Assembly (NCBI RefSeq): GCF_009827055.1
Contig: NZ_WUMK01000003.1
Coordinates: forward strand, 248,001-312,000
Length of the DNA stretch: 64,000 nt
From: Shinella kummerowiae
GTDB lineage: Bacteria > Pseudomonadota > Alphaproteobacteria > Rhizobiales > Rhizobiaceae
Reading direction: 5' to 3'
The notes beneath the pieces were generated by a model. It did not search any database. It was not told where the DNA came from and was given only the letters and a program-made list of their open reading frames with translations. This document shows positions 54,980-63,497 of this stretch, piece after piece. Position numbers and translations under genes: made by a program. Position 1 is the stretch's first letter. Every line of letters starts with the position of its first letter.

Positions 54980-56077
54980 TCAGCCTCGCAAGGTGCGGCC
55001 GCTTTCGCGGTCGAAAAGATGGGCCTGGGACAGGTCGAAGCAGAAGGGCAGCGCCTCGCCCGGCGAAAGCCGGCGCGGGTTCAGCATGCGGCCAACCCAT
55101 TCGGCGCCGGCAAAGTCGGAGAAGACGAGCGTTTCATTGCCGAGCGGTTCCGTCAGGATGACGCGCAGATCCTGCCTGTGCACATCGGCGTCCTCCCCGG
55201 AATGGATGCCGTGGCCGGTCGGGTAGAGATCGTCCGGACGCAGGCCGAAGGTCACCTTCTGGCCGGCCGTCACACGGTCCTTGAAGCGCGCCGGCAGCGG
55301 CAGGCGGTCGCCATTGGCGAAAACGACCTGGCCGTCCGCAATCTCGGCATCCTTGAGGTTCATCGGCGGCGAACCGATGAAGCCGGCGACGAATTTGGAG
55401 TGCGGACGCTGGAAGACATCCTCCGGCGTGCCGACCTGCTCGATATAACCGTCGCGCATGATGACGATACGGTCTGCAAGCGTCATCGCCTCAACCTGAT
55501 CGTGCGTGACGTAGATCACCGTCGACTGGACCTTGGCATGCAGCTTCTTGATCTCGACGCGCATCTGCGTGCGCAATTTCGCATCGAGGTTCGACAGCGG
55601 CTCGTCGAACAGGAAGACATCCGGCTGGCGCACGATGGCGCGACCCATGGCGACACGCTGGCGCTGGCCGCCGGAAAGCTGCGAGGGCCGGCGGTCGAGC
55701 AGGTGCGTCAGGTCAAGCGTCCTGGCCGCCTCTTCCACCTGCGGGGCGATCTCCTCCGGCTTCTGGCCGGCGATCTTCAGCGAGAAGCCCATGTTCTCAC
55801 GCACCGTCATGTGCGGATAGAGCGCGTAGGACTGAAAGACCATGGCGAGGTTGCGGGCGCGCGGCGGCAGGTCGTTGACCACACGCCCACCGATCTTGAG
55901 GTTGCCGCCGGAGACCGGCTCAAGGCCGGCGATCATGCGCAACGTCGTCGACTTGCCGCAGCCGGACGGCCCGACCAGCGCGATGAATTCGCGGTCGGCG
56001 ACCTCCAGATCGATGCCGTGCACCACTTCAAGCGAGCCGTAGCGCTTCACCAGCTTTTCAAGGGAAACGGTTGCCAT
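54980..56077 (-). CDS. Sugar ABC transporter ATPase, UgpC/MsmK type
   Basis: A 365-residue CUT1-family ATPase. Walker A is [20 protein letters not shown], the Q-loop region is [20 protein letters not shown], the signature is [16 protein letters not shown], Walker B is [20 protein letters not shown] and the H-loop is [16 protein letters not shown]-terminal TOBE regulatory domain runs from about residue 235 ([18 protein letters not shown]) to the end. It powers the two permeases encoded next to it. Gaps of one to three bases to its neighbours show a single operon. Confidence 0.95.
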   Translation of the reverse strand: MATVSLEKLVKRYGSLEVVHGIDLEVADREFIALVGPSGCGKSTTLRMIAGLEPVSGGNLKIGGRVVNDLPPRARNLAMVFQSYALYPHMTVRENMGFSLKIAGQKPEEIAPQVEEAARTLDLTHLLDRRPSQLSGGQRQRVAMGRAIVRQPDVFLFDEPLSNLDAKLRTQMRVEIKKLHAKVQSTVIYVTHDQVEAMTLADRIVIMRDGYIEQVGTPEDVFQRPHSKFVAGFIGSPPMNLKDAEIADGQVVFANGDRLPLPARFKDRVTAGQKVTFGLRPDDLYPTGHGIHSGEDADVHRQDLRVILTEPLGNETLVFSDFAGAEWVGRMLNPRRLSPGEALPFCFDLSQAHLFDRESGRTLRG

Positions 56078-56080
56078 GGA

Positions 56081-56968
56081 TTATCCTTTGACTGCGCCGG
56101 AGGTGAGGCCGGAAACCAGATGTTTCTGCACGATGAAGGTCAGCACGAGGGCGGGGATGATCATGATCACCGCAAGCGCACACATGCCGCGCCAGTCGAT
56201 GGTGAACTCCGCCGTATAGTCGAGCAGGCCGACGGGCAGCGTCTTGGAATTGACGGAACGGGTGAGCTGCGAGGCGAGCGCGAACTCGTTCCACGAGGTG
56301 AGGAAGGCGAAGATACCGGCGGATGCGATGCCAGGGCCGGCAAGCGGAAACTCCACCTGCCAGAAGGCCTGCCAGCGCGTGCAGCCGTCGATCTGCGCGG
56401 CCTCCGCCAGATCCTTCGGCACCTGCCGGAAGAAGCCGTCGATCAGCCAGATGGTGAAGGGCACGTTGAGCGCCACATAGGCAACGATCAGCCCGAAATG
56501 CGTGTCGATGATGCCGAGCTTCGAATAAACGAAGAACAGCGGCAGCGAGAGCGCGATGCCCGGTACGGTGCGCGTCAACATCAGGCCAAGGAAGATCGAC
56601 GACTTGGCCTTGAAGCGAAAGCGGGCGAAGGCGTAACCGCCGGCCATGCCGAGCGCCAGCGCAATCGCCGTCGAGGTAACGGAGATGATCACCGAATTGC
56701 GAAAATACTCGATGACGGGGATGCCGCCCTGCCCTACGCCGGAAAACATCGCGATATAGGCATCGAAGGACAGGTCCCGTGGGATCCAGACCGGCGGCTT
56801 CGCCATGATCTCGACCGTCGGGCGGAAGGAAGCGAGCACAATCCACAGGCCGGGCAGGCAGATGACGGCCATGGCCAGGAACAGGCCGATCTTGTGGGCG
56901 GCGGAGAGGAGAAAGCCGTTGAAACGGGCTTTTGCGTTGTCGTTCATCTTACCACTCCTCCCTACCAT
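56081..56968 (-). CDS. Sugar ABC permease, MalG type
   Basis: A 295-residue inner-membrane protein with six hydrophobic segments. It starts AHKIGLFLAMAVICLPGLWI, and the binding-protein-dependent permease motif EAAQIDGCTRWQAFWQVEFP (EAA loop) lies near residue 190, followed by LAGPGIASAGIFAFLTSWNE, where the F-x-x-x-W-N-E ending is typical of MalG-like subunits. It pairs with the MalF-like permease, with which it overlaps by seven bases. Confidence 0.94.
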   Translation of the reverse strand: MVGRSGKMNDNAKARFNGFLLSAAHKIGLFLAMAVICLPGLWIVLASFRPTVEIMAKPPVWIPRDLSFDAYIAMFSGVGQGGIPVIEYFRNSVIISVTSTAIALALGMAGGYAFARFRFKAKSSIFLGLMLTRTVPGIALSLPLFFVYSKLGIIDTHFGLIVAYVALNVPFTIWLIDGFFRQVPKDLAEAAQIDGCTRWQAFWQVEFPLAGPGIASAGIFAFLTSWNEFALASQLTRSVNSKTLPVGLLDYTAEFTIDWRGMCALAVIMIIPALVLTFIVQKHLVSGLTSGAVKG

Positions 56969-57858
56969 TCGGCCGCGATCTGGGTCCGCGCGGCCGAGAG
57001 CTTGCGGAAGAAATAGACGGTGAAGACGATGGACAGCAGGATTGCGACATAGGCCATGGCATTGGCGAGCCCCATGCGGGCATCGGCGTAAGCCGTGCGC
57101 GAAACGAGTGTCCAGAGCAGTTCCGTGCGCTTGGCCGGGCCGCCGTCCGTCATGATCTTGACGATGTCATAGGCACGCGCGACGTCGAGCGAGCGGATCG
57201 TCATGGCGATATAGGCGAAGGGCATGATGAACGGCCAGGTGACATAGCGGAAGGTCTGCCACGGCGTGCAGCCATCGACACGCGCCGCCTCGATCGGCTC
57301 CTTCGGCATGGCGAGCAGACCGGCGAGAATGAGGATCGCGAAGACCGAGGTGGACGACCAGACCTCGGCGACGAGGATGGCGAAGAAGGCGAGCGAGCCG
57401 TCGATCAACCACGGGATCGCCTGGTTCGTCAGGCCGAGCGACTGGAGCGCGTTGTTCACCAGGCCGATATTGTCGTTGAACATGAACTTGAACTGGAAGC
57501 CGACGAGGATCGGCGAGAACATCATGGGAAACATCATGATGGTGCGCAGCAGCCGCTGGCCGCGCGTGGCCTTCTCCACCAGCATGGCGAGGCCGAGACC
57601 GAGCAGCATTTCCACATTGAGCGCGACGGTGAGCAGCAGAACGGTGCGACCGAACGCCGTCCAGAACTCCAGGTCTGTCAGGATGCGGGCATAGTTGCGG
57701 AAGCCGACGAAGGTGTAGAGCGACGCCGGCTGCGTCAGCCGGAACGGCGTGAAGCTCGAATAGAGCGACAGGATCAGCGGAATGATGACGACGGCTGCGA
57801 GCACCAGAACGGCGGGCAGCAGAAGCAGAAACGGTGCCGGTGGCCTCCAGCCTTTCAT
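56962..57858 (-). CDS. Sugar ABC permease, MalF type
   Basis: A 298-residue inner-membrane protein with six hydrophobic segments. The N-terminus is MKGWRPPAPFLLLLPAVLVL. The large periplasmic and membrane part contains SLYSSFTPFRLTQPASLYTF and the coupling EAA loop EAARVDGCTPWQTFRYVTWP near residue 200. The ATG at 57858 is preferred to the start at 57879, because AGGAG lies six bases upstream. It is separated from the binding-protein gene by a stem-loop that may lower its expression. Confidence 0.93.
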   Translation of the reverse strand: MKGWRPPAPFLLLLPAVLVLAAVVIIPLILSLYSSFTPFRLTQPASLYTFVGFRNYARILTDLEFWTAFGRTVLLLTVALNVEMLLGLGLAMLVEKATRGQRLLRTIMMFPMMFSPILVGFQFKFMFNDNIGLVNNALQSLGLTNQAIPWLIDGSLAFFAILVAEVWSSTSVFAILILAGLLAMPKEPIEAARVDGCTPWQTFRYVTWPFIMPFAYIAMTIRSLDVARAYDIVKIMTDGGPAKRTELLWTLVSRTAYADARMGLANAMAYVAILLSIVFTVYFFRKLSAARTQIAAEW

Positions 57859-57952
57859 GTCGGCTTCTCCTGTCTTCACGAATGCAGGAAAGACGCCGCT
57901 TGCCGAAGCCGACAGACGGTCCTGTCTTTCAGAATGTCACTAAAGGTGGCAG

Positions 57953-57977
57953 GTGGCGCCGGGTGAACCGGCGCCAC
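57953..57977 (-). terminator. Stem-loop between sugar-binding-protein and permease genes
   Basis: GTGGCGCCGG (57953-57962) and CCGGCGCCAC (57968-57977) form a perfect 10-bp stem with a five-base loop just after the binding-protein stop. It lacks a U-tract. It is the same arrangement as at 35238-35266 in the other ABC operon. Confidence 0.7.
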
Positions 57978-57986
57978 GCTTGGCAA

Positions 57987-59297
57987 TCAGAGTGCGCCGG
58001 CGTCTTCGAGGATCTGGGTCGCCTTTTCGGCGGCCGCGTCCAGCGCTTCCTTGGAGGTCTTGTCGCCAAGGATGGCGGCCTGAAGTTCCGGATAGACGGC
58101 GTTGGAGATTTCGATCCACGACGGCGTCTGGGGCACCGCGAAGGCGTGCTTTGCGGCTTCCTGGAAGGCGGTCAGGACTTCCTTGCGATACGGATCGCTT
58201 TCAGCCTGCTGGATATTGAAATCCCAGACGGCCGAGCGCGTCGGCAGCGGACCGGCGGCGGATTCGAGCTTCTGGCTGTCCTCGTTGGTGAGGAACCAGA
58301 CGAGCGAGGCGGCCGCTTCCTTGTTGGCGCAGCTTTCCGTGACCGAGAAGCCATGGTGGCCGGACCAGCCGGTGCGCTTGCCGGACGAACCGGCCGGCTG
58401 CACCTTCACGCCGACATTGCCGGCAACCTTGGACGACTTCGGGTCGTTGAAGAAGCTCGCCCAGCCAGGCCAGTCGAGGTTGACCGCGATCGTGCCGGAA
58501 GCAAAGCCCTGGCCGAGATCGTCCCACAGATAGTTGGTCGTGCCGGCCGGAACGGCCTTGGCCTTGTAGAGATTGACGAACCAGTCGAGCGCGCGGACGC
58601 CGGCTTCCGAATTGAAGGTCGGCTTGCCGTCGGCGTCGAGATATTCGCCGCCTTCGGCGACCAGCATTTCATAGAAGCGGCCGTTGATCGCCTCTTCCTT
58701 GCCGGCATATTGCGTGCCGTAGAAATCCGGCGGATTGGAGAAGAACGTCGCCTGATCGGTGACCTGCTGCCACGTATCCGGCGGCGCAAGGTCATAGCCG
58801 TACTTTTCCTTGAACGCTGCCTTCTTCGCATCGTCCTGGTACAGGCTCTTCTGGTAGTAGAGCGCGGAAACGTCGAACTGCGCGCGCGGCAGCATCACCA
58901 GCTTGCCGTCCAACGTCGAGGACGCGATGTTGGCCGGCACGAAGGCGTCGATTTCTTCCTTCGGCAGCAATGCTGCGAGATCGGTATAGATATCCGGATA
59001 TTGCGGAGCGAAGGACGAATGGTTCGAGCCGACGCACCAGGTGATATTGCCGGTCGCGATGTCCGACTTGATCTCCTTGTCCAGCTCGAAGTGGTTCTTC
59101 TTCGAAAGAACGTTCACCTTCGCGCCGGTCGCCTTCTCCCATTCGGCGATGCGCGCATAGAGCGCTTCATACTGCTGACCGCCGATGAGCTTCGCATCGA
59201 CGGTGACGCCCTCGAATTTTCCCGGCAGATCGGCAGCGAGCGCAGACCCTGCGCACATCAGCGCACCGACCGCGAAGCCGGCTAGAAATCTCGACAT
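57987..59297 (-). CDS. ABC transporter sugar-binding protein
   Basis: A 436-residue periplasmic binding protein of the extracellular solute-binding family 1. The Sec signal FLAGFAVGALMCAGSALA ends before ADLPGKFEG, with cleavage after about residue 21. Further parts are YEALYARIAEWEKATGAKVN, AALLPKEEIDAFVPANIASS, ASGTIAVNLDWPGWASFFND and the aromatic pocket segment GKRTGWSGHHGFSVTESCAN. It is the first gene of the minus-strand importer and catabolic operon. GGGAGGAGAAC precedes the ATG. Probable ligands are a deoxyhexose or its glycoside. Control is likely by the adjacent IclR protein. Confidence 0.93.
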   Translation of the reverse strand: MSRFLAGFAVGALMCAGSALAADLPGKFEGVTVDAKLIGGQQYEALYARIAEWEKATGAKVNVLSKKNHFELDKEIKSDIATGNITWCVGSNHSSFAPQYPDIYTDLAALLPKEEIDAFVPANIASSTLDGKLVMLPRAQFDVSALYYQKSLYQDDAKKAAFKEKYGYDLAPPDTWQQVTDQATFFSNPPDFYGTQYAGKEEAINGRFYEMLVAEGGEYLDADGKPTFNSEAGVRALDWFVNLYKAKAVPAGTTNYLWDDLGQGFASGTIAVNLDWPGWASFFNDPKSSKVAGNVGVKVQPAGSSGKRTGWSGHHGFSVTESCANKEAAASLVWFLTNEDSQKLESAAGPLPTRSAVWDFNIQQAESDPYRKEVLTAFQEAAKHAFAVPQTPSWIEISNAVYPELQAAILGDKTSKEALDAAAEKATQILEDAGAL

Positions 59298-59344
59298 GTT
59301 CTCCTCCCATGTGGCTTTCGCCAGCCCTCACCAATAAGAGCTTC

Positions 59345-59429
59345 ATTCATATACAAACCATTTATTCATCCAGCGTCAAGCAAAAACCGGCTTATCGCAT
59401 TGCCATCCGTTATTTCTGCGTATATGAAT
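59345..59429. promoter_or_regulatory. IclR/ABC divergent control region with paired half-sites
   Basis: ATTCATATAC (59345-59354) and GTATATGAAT (59420-59429) are perfect inverted copies 65 bases apart, between the sugar operon and iclR. The left copy continues ACAAACCATTTATTCAT and resembles the sites at 60241-60270 and 63336-63365, which share ATTC-TATTTGAA...ATCA-TTC-TAT. Confidence 0.6.
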
Positions 59430-59454
59430 TTACTCATTCACTGGAGGATTTCAG

Positions 59455-60240
59455 GTGTCGGAAGAGGACAACGATCGCTACCGGGCACCTGCACTCGACA
59501 AGGGCCTCGACATTCTGGAGCTTCTGGCGGCCGTCGATGGCGGGCTGACCCAGGCGGAAATCGCCAAGCGGCTCGATCGCAGCCCGAACGAATTCTACCG
59601 CATGCTCGACCGGCTGGTGAAACGCGGATACGTCACGCGCATCGATGGCGACCGCTTCTCGCTGACCCTGAAACTCTTCGGCCTGGCCCAGCTCCACGCC
59701 CCGGTGCGCCGCCTCGTTTCCTTCGCCGTGCCGCTGATGCGCGAGCTTGCAGAAGCCTCGCGCCAGGCCAACCAGCTCGTCGTTTTCGACCGCGGCAATC
59801 CAGTGGTCATCGCCCAGCAGGAAGCGCCCGGTTACTGGGGTATTTCTATCCGCGTCGGCTCACGCATCGGCCTGTTCGACACGGGCTCCGGCCATGTTCT
59901 GCTCGCCTTCCGCTCGACGGAGGAGCGCGAGCGCATGATTGCCGAACATATCGGCGACAGCGGCACGGACGGGCGCGTGACGCCGGAATTCCTGGCGCGG
60001 CTCGACCTCATCCGCACGCGCGGCTACGAGATGATGCCGAGCGCGCAGACCGCGGGCGTCATCAACCTCTCCGCCCCCGTGCTCGGCGCTGACGGCACCG
60101 CGATTGCCGCACTCACCGTGCCCTACATCACGCTGATCAACACGCCCGCGCCCGACATTTCCACGACGATCCAGCTCATCAGCGAGACGACCAGCAAGCT
60201 GTCCGAGATGACGGGTGCCGGATTCACCGCTGAAACGTAA
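59455..60240 (+). CDS. IclR-family transcriptional regulator
   Basis: A 261-residue IclR regulator. The N-terminal winged helix is APALDKGLDILELLAAVDGG, LTQAEIAKRLDRSPNEFYRM and GYVTRIDGDRFSLTL. The C-terminal effector domain contains LMRELAEASRQANQLVVFDR, GSRIGLFDTGSGHVLLAFRS and LSAPVLGADGTAIAALTVPY. The start is GTG at 59455, with GGAGG seven bases upstream. It is divergent from the sugar transporter operon and is followed by a MaoC gene. It probably controls both, through the shared AT-rich sites on either side of it. Confidence 0.93.
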   Translation: MSEEDNDRYRAPALDKGLDILELLAAVDGGLTQAEIAKRLDRSPNEFYRMLDRLVKRGYVTRIDGDRFSLTLKLFGLAQLHAPVRRLVSFAVPLMRELAEASRQANQLVVFDRGNPVVIAQQEAPGYWGISIRVGSRIGLFDTGSGHVLLAFRSTEERERMIAEHIGDSGTDGRVTPEFLARLDLIRTRGYEMMPSAQTAGVINLSAPVLGADGTAIAALTVPYITLINTPAPDISTTIQLISETTSKLSEMTGAGFTAET

Positions 60241-60270
60241 ATTCGTATTTGAACAATCAGTTCTTATATG
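60241..60270. promoter_or_regulatory. IclR-type site in front of the second MaoC gene
   Basis: The sequence starts ATTCGTATTTGAAC right after the iclR stop and continues ATCAGTTCTTATATG. It matches 24 of 30 positions with 63336-63365, upstream of the CoA-transferase operon. It lies 31 bases before the MaoC ATG. Confidence 0.6.
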
Positions 60271-60272
60271 GC

Positions 60273-60297
60273 AGCCTCTTCTCACACAGAAGAGGCT
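60273..60297 (+). promoter_or_regulatory. Stem-loop that hides the ribosome site of the MaoC gene
   Basis: AGCCTCTTCT (60273-60282) and AGAAGAGGCT (60288-60297) form a perfect 10-bp stem with loop CACAC. The right arm contains the ribosome site AGAGG (60291-60295), five bases before ATG 60301. Translation should be low unless the stem opens. Confidence 0.6.
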
Positions 60298-60300
60298 AAC

Positions 60301-60828
60301 ATGATGTCGACCGTTGGAATCGAGAGCACCCATCCGAAGACCATGCCGGAAGCGCATGCGGCGCTCCCCGTCTGGAACGCGGAAAACTGGTTCTACGAGG
60401 ACTTCGCGATCGGCCACAAAATCCGCTCGTTACGCCGCACGATCTCGGAAGGCGAATCGATGCAGTTCAACGCGCTGGTGCTCGACATGCACCCCTATGT
60501 CGGCGACCAGATATTTGCGGAGATGGAAGGCCTGTTTGGCCGGCGACTCGTCGCAGGCGCCTTCGTGTTTTCGGCGGGGCTCGGCCTCGTGGCGACCAAT
60601 TGCGTCAACGCCTTCTCCTACGGCTACGACCGCCTGCGCTTCATCAAGCCCGTCTTCATCGGCGAGACGATCTACACGATCCGCACCAATCTCGACAAAC
60701 AGCCGAAATATGACGAGCTCGGCCTGATCCGCGCATCCTACGAAGTCTTCAAGGGCGAAGGCGAGCTTGTGCTCTATTGCGAGCACATCCAGACAGTGAA
60801 GTACCGGGACTGCAAACCCACGGCGTGA
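60301..60828 (+). CDS. MaoC-like protein with altered active site
   Basis: A 175-residue hot-dog-fold protein. The family parts are [60 protein letters not shown] and [15 protein letters not shown]. In the catalytic motif G-D-x-x-P-x-H-x-D this protein reads LDMHPYVGD. The Asp is kept, but the position of the catalytic His is Val. It may therefore bind a thioester without hydrating it, or use other residues. The start is taken at ATG 60301 (a second ATG follows at once). An ATG at 60268 would make the hairpin part of the coding sequence. Confidence 0.88.
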   Translation: MMSTVGIESTHPKTMPEAHAALPVWNAENWFYEDFAIGHKIRSLRRTISEGESMQFNALVLDMHPYVGDQIFAEMEGLFGRRLVAGAFVFSAGLGLVATNCVNAFSYGYDRLRFIKPVFIGETIYTIRTNLDKQPKYDELGLIRASYEVFKGEGELVLYCEHIQTVKYRDCKPTA

Positions 60829-60877
60829 GGGGTGCAAGCGTGCAGGGCTAGCAGACACGCCGCCACCCCTTTGAGTC

Positions 60878-60946
60878 ATCCTCGGCCTTGAGCCGAGGAT
60901 CCATATTTCTCAAAGGTCTATGGATGGTCGGATCAGACCCGACCAT
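60878..60946. repeat. Cluster of palindromic hairpins, rhizobial intergenic repeat
   Basis: Three stems lie in 69 bases. ATCCTCGGC/GCCGAGGAT spans 60878-60900 and ATCCATA/TATGGAT pairs 60899-60905 with 60919-60925. The third, ATGGTCGG/CCGACCAT, pairs 60924-60931 with 60939-60946. The layout resembles the GTCATCCTCGG-type intergenic repeats frequent in Rhizobiales. It separates the MaoC gene from the converging binding-protein-like gene. Confidence 0.7.
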
Positions 60947-61003
60947 GACGACGGAAAGGTTTGGGAGCGTTGCGAACGGCCCGGGCACGCTTCGGCGCCG
61001 CGG

Positions 61004-62140
61004 CTATCGGAAACTCTTCACGAAGAGGTCGTTGAGATCGGCAATGGCCTTCGCCGCCGGCTCCCGGCTTGCCACCGACTGGTTGATGCGCTGCGACGCC
61101 GCCTCCTGAAACGGCATGTAGCCATCATGCCGCGGTCGCAGCCAGGCACCCTCCAGTGTTGGTCGCGTCTTCCGATAGAAGCCGAGTGTCGCGGCGTTGG
61201 CGGCGTCATCCTCCCACCCCGCCGCATGCCCTGGCTGCCCGCCGGACCGCCAATAGCGATCAGCCTGAACCTCGCCGCTGGCGATCCAATAGGCAAAATC
61301 GATGGCCGCCTCACGGTTCGCCGAAAAGGCCGAAACGGCAATACCCGTACCGCCGAGCGCTGAGCCCACCTGTCCGCTTGTGCCGGCGACGGGCATGTCC
61401 GTAAAGGCGATGCGGTTTGCCCGAAAGCCTTCCAATGCGTAACTGACATAACCGTAGATCAGCGGCGCAAGACTGTAGCGCGAACCACCCTCCCCCATAC
61501 GGTCCAGCACGGCGATCGGGTCCATGCCGGTACAGGCGGGATCGGTGAGCGCCGCGAGTTCCCGGATCATTTCGATGGCTTGCACGCCAACGTCCGCATC
61601 GACGAACGGGCGGCCTCGGTCCACGGAACAGGGCCGCCCGAGATTGCCGCATAGCGTGAACAGGCACATCAGAGAGTGGGGCGGGCGCAGCGGAAGCAGC
61701 ACCTCACCGGATTTCGCGAGGTCGAGAACCTCTGCCCATGTCGTCGGCGCCGCGCCCAATCGATCCGGCCGGAAGGCCAGTACCTGGGTTGCCGCGTCGA
61801 TCGGAAAGGCCCATTGATGGCCCTGCCAATGATAGCTCGGGAAAGACGCACCGACCGACCCTTCCGACAGCGCAGCGAACGCCGCCGCGTGGCCCGGAAC
61901 GTCCAGTGGAGCGAGGCAGTTTTCCGCCGTGATCTGGCCGACATGGGGGTGGTCGATCACGATGAGATCATAGCGGCGCGCAAGCTCCTCGACCGGGAAA
62001 CTCTCGAAATCCTGAAGGGAGCGCTTGTCCCACTCGACGGCGATCCCCGTCTTGCGCAACCAATCCTCCGAGCACACCACCATCGGGTCATAACCACGCG
62101 GATGGCTCCAGGTCATGCCCTTGAGGGTGATCGTGCTCAT
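61004..62140 (-). CDS. Solute-binding-protein-like protein without signal peptide
   Basis: A 378-residue protein with the type II periplasmic binding fold (family 1 extracellular binding proteins): YDLIVIDHPHVGQITAENCL, WAFPIDAATQVLAFRPDRLG, PTTWAEVLDLAKSG and AVSAFSANREAAIDFAYWIA. The start is odd. The ATG at 62140 overlaps the CoA-transferase stop (ATGA) and gives MSTITLKGMTWSHPRGYDPM, with no signal peptide or lipobox; longer readings give arginine-rich out-of-frame sequence. No permease gene is next to it. It may be a cytoplasmic binding protein or sensor coupled to the CoA-transferase. The fold is clear; the role is unknown. Confidence 0.82.
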   Translation of the reverse strand: MSTITLKGMTWSHPRGYDPMVVCSEDWLRKTGIAVEWDKRSLQDFESFPVEELARRYDLIVIDHPHVGQITAENCLAPLDVPGHAAAFAALSEGSVGASFPSYHWQGHQWAFPIDAATQVLAFRPDRLGAAPTTWAEVLDLAKSGEVLLPLRPPHSLMCLFTLCGNLGRPCSVDRGRPFVDADVGVQAIEMIRELAALTDPACTGMDPIAVLDRMGEGGSRYSLAPLIYGYVSYALEGFRANRIAFTDMPVAGTSGQVGSALGGTGIAVSAFSANREAAIDFAYWIASGEVQADRYWRSGGQPGHAAGWEDDAANAATLGFYRKTRPTLEGAWLRPRHDGYMPFQEAASQRINQSVASREPAAKAIADLNDLFVKSFR

Positions 62141-63294
62141 CGGGTGAATTCCGCGCGTATGCGATCGCTGTGCTCGCCGACCCGTGGCGCGGCACGGCCA
62201 CCGGAGGGACGACGGCCATCGACGCGGACCGGGCAGCGGGTCGTGCCGATCGAAACGTCGTCCTCGCGCGTCACCGTCTGCAACATGTCGAGGACGCGGA
62301 ACCCGTCGCTCGAAAGAAGTTCCGGCCATTCCAGCACCTTGGAGCACCAGATATCGGCGGGCTCGAGGATGGCAAGCCAATGCTCGACCGTCTGCGTCGC
62401 GATACGTTCGGCGATGATCTGCTTGATGGCATCGCGCGCCGTGAACCACGCCTTGCTGTCATCGCGGAAGGGCGCAAGCACTTCGATCTGCAACAGATCC
62501 TGCAAGCGGCCGATCGGCGTCATGGCGATCGCCAGATAGCCATCCTTGGCCGGATAGACGCCATAGGGCGCGGAGAGGTAGGCATGCGCGCTGCGGAAAC
62601 CGGAACGTTTCGGCCGGCGACCACCATCGTTCAGATGGGTGGTCAACACCTCGAACTGGAAATCGACCAGGCTTTCGAGCAGGCTTGTCTGGATAAAAGC
62701 GCCCTTGCCGGAAATACCGCGGCGCACGAGTGCCGCGAGAATGCCCTGACAGGCATTGGCGCCGGCGAGCATGTCGGCAACCGCCAGACCGAAGGGTACC
62801 GGCCCCTGCTCTTCGTCGCCGTTCAGCCACATCAGGCCGGAGCGCGCCTGCGCCAGCAGGTCCTGCCCCGGTCGCATCACCCAGGGACCATCTTCGCCAT
62901 AACCGCTGATCGAGGCATAGACGATGGACGGGTTGATCGCCTTCACCGCCGCGTAGTCGAGGCCAAGCCGCTCGATGACCCCCGGCCGAAAGTTCTGGAT
63001 CAGCACATCGGCCTTCGCAATGAGCGTGCGCAGAAAGGCGAGATCGTCGGGGTTCTTGAGATCGACGCCGAGGCTTTCCTTGCCGCGGTTGATGGCGTGG
63101 AACAGCGTCGAATCACCGCCCACCTCCGTGTCGCTGAGATAGAGCCGGCGCGAGAGATCGCCACCATCCGGCCGCTCGATCTTGATGACCCGGGCGCCGA
63201 GATCAAGCAGCCGCAACGAACAATAGGGGCCAGAGAGAAACTGACTCATATCGAGCACGGTCAGGCCGGCCAGGAGCGGCGTATCATCCTGCAT
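62137..63294 (-). CDS. Family III CoA-transferase (CaiB/BaiF)
   Basis: A 385-residue CoA-transferase. Landmarks are LAGLTVLDMSQFLSGPYCSL, LLDLGARVIKIERPDGGDLS, the conserved NRGKESLGVDLKNPDDLAFL, VLIQNFRPGVIERLGLDYAA and PFGLAVADMLAGANACQGIL, whose Asp is the expected acyl-anchor residue. It moves CoA between carboxylic acids. It is the first gene of a two-gene minus unit with the binding-protein-like gene, which it overlaps by four bases. An IclR-type site lies 42 bases upstream of its start, so co-regulation with the MaoC gene and sugar importer is likely. Confidence 0.92.
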   Translation of the reverse strand: MQDDTPLLAGLTVLDMSQFLSGPYCSLRLLDLGARVIKIERPDGGDLSRRLYLSDTEVGGDSTLFHAINRGKESLGVDLKNPDDLAFLRTLIAKADVLIQNFRPGVIERLGLDYAAVKAINPSIVYASISGYGEDGPWVMRPGQDLLAQARSGLMWLNGDEEQGPVPFGLAVADMLAGANACQGILAALVRRGISGKGAFIQTSLLESLVDFQFEVLTTHLNDGGRRPKRSGFRSAHAYLSAPYGVYPAKDGYLAIAMTPIGRLQDLLQIEVLAPFRDDSKAWFTARDAIKQIIAERIATQTVEHWLAILEPADIWCSKVLEWPELLSSDGFRVLDMLQTVTREDDVSIGTTRCPVRVDGRRPSGGRAAPRVGEHSDRIRAEFTR

Positions 63295-63335
63295 TCACAT
63301 ATCCTCCAGCCGCGACAATGGTCGACCGCGCTTTC

Positions 63336-63365
63336 ATTCTTATTTGAATTATCATTTCATATGTG
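63336..63365. promoter_or_regulatory. IclR-type site in front of the CoA-transferase operon
   Basis: It starts ATTCTTATTTGAATT and continues ATCATTTCATATGTG. It matches 24 of 30 positions of the site at 60241-60270 and has the ATTC-TAT core of the site at 59345. It lies 42 bases before the CoA-transferase start. Confidence 0.6.
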
Positions 63366-63405
63366 AGTTTTCGTTTCAAGCCCACAGCGGTATCATCACT
63401 TGACC

Positions 63406-63441
63406 CGTTCAAGCGCACCCGGCGCCGAATGCGCTTGAACG
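63406..63441. promoter_or_regulatory. Perfect 12-bp inverted repeat, operator or hairpin
   Basis: CGTTCAAGCGCA (63406-63417) and TGCGCTTGAACG (63430-63441) are fully complementary with a 12-base spacer. It lies in the divergent gap between the CoA-transferase and the oxidoreductase gene. There is no T-run, so an operator is as likely as a terminator. Confidence 0.45.
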
Positions 63442-63497
63442 CGTCATCGAAATATTCGACGGGAAAGCCGAATTATGATTTCGCTCTATGCCGGATT

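Noticed and set aside
54842-57016. 724-codon plus-strand open frame
   Set aside because: It is antisense to three ABC transporter genes; its composition is typical of reverse-strand high-GC reading.
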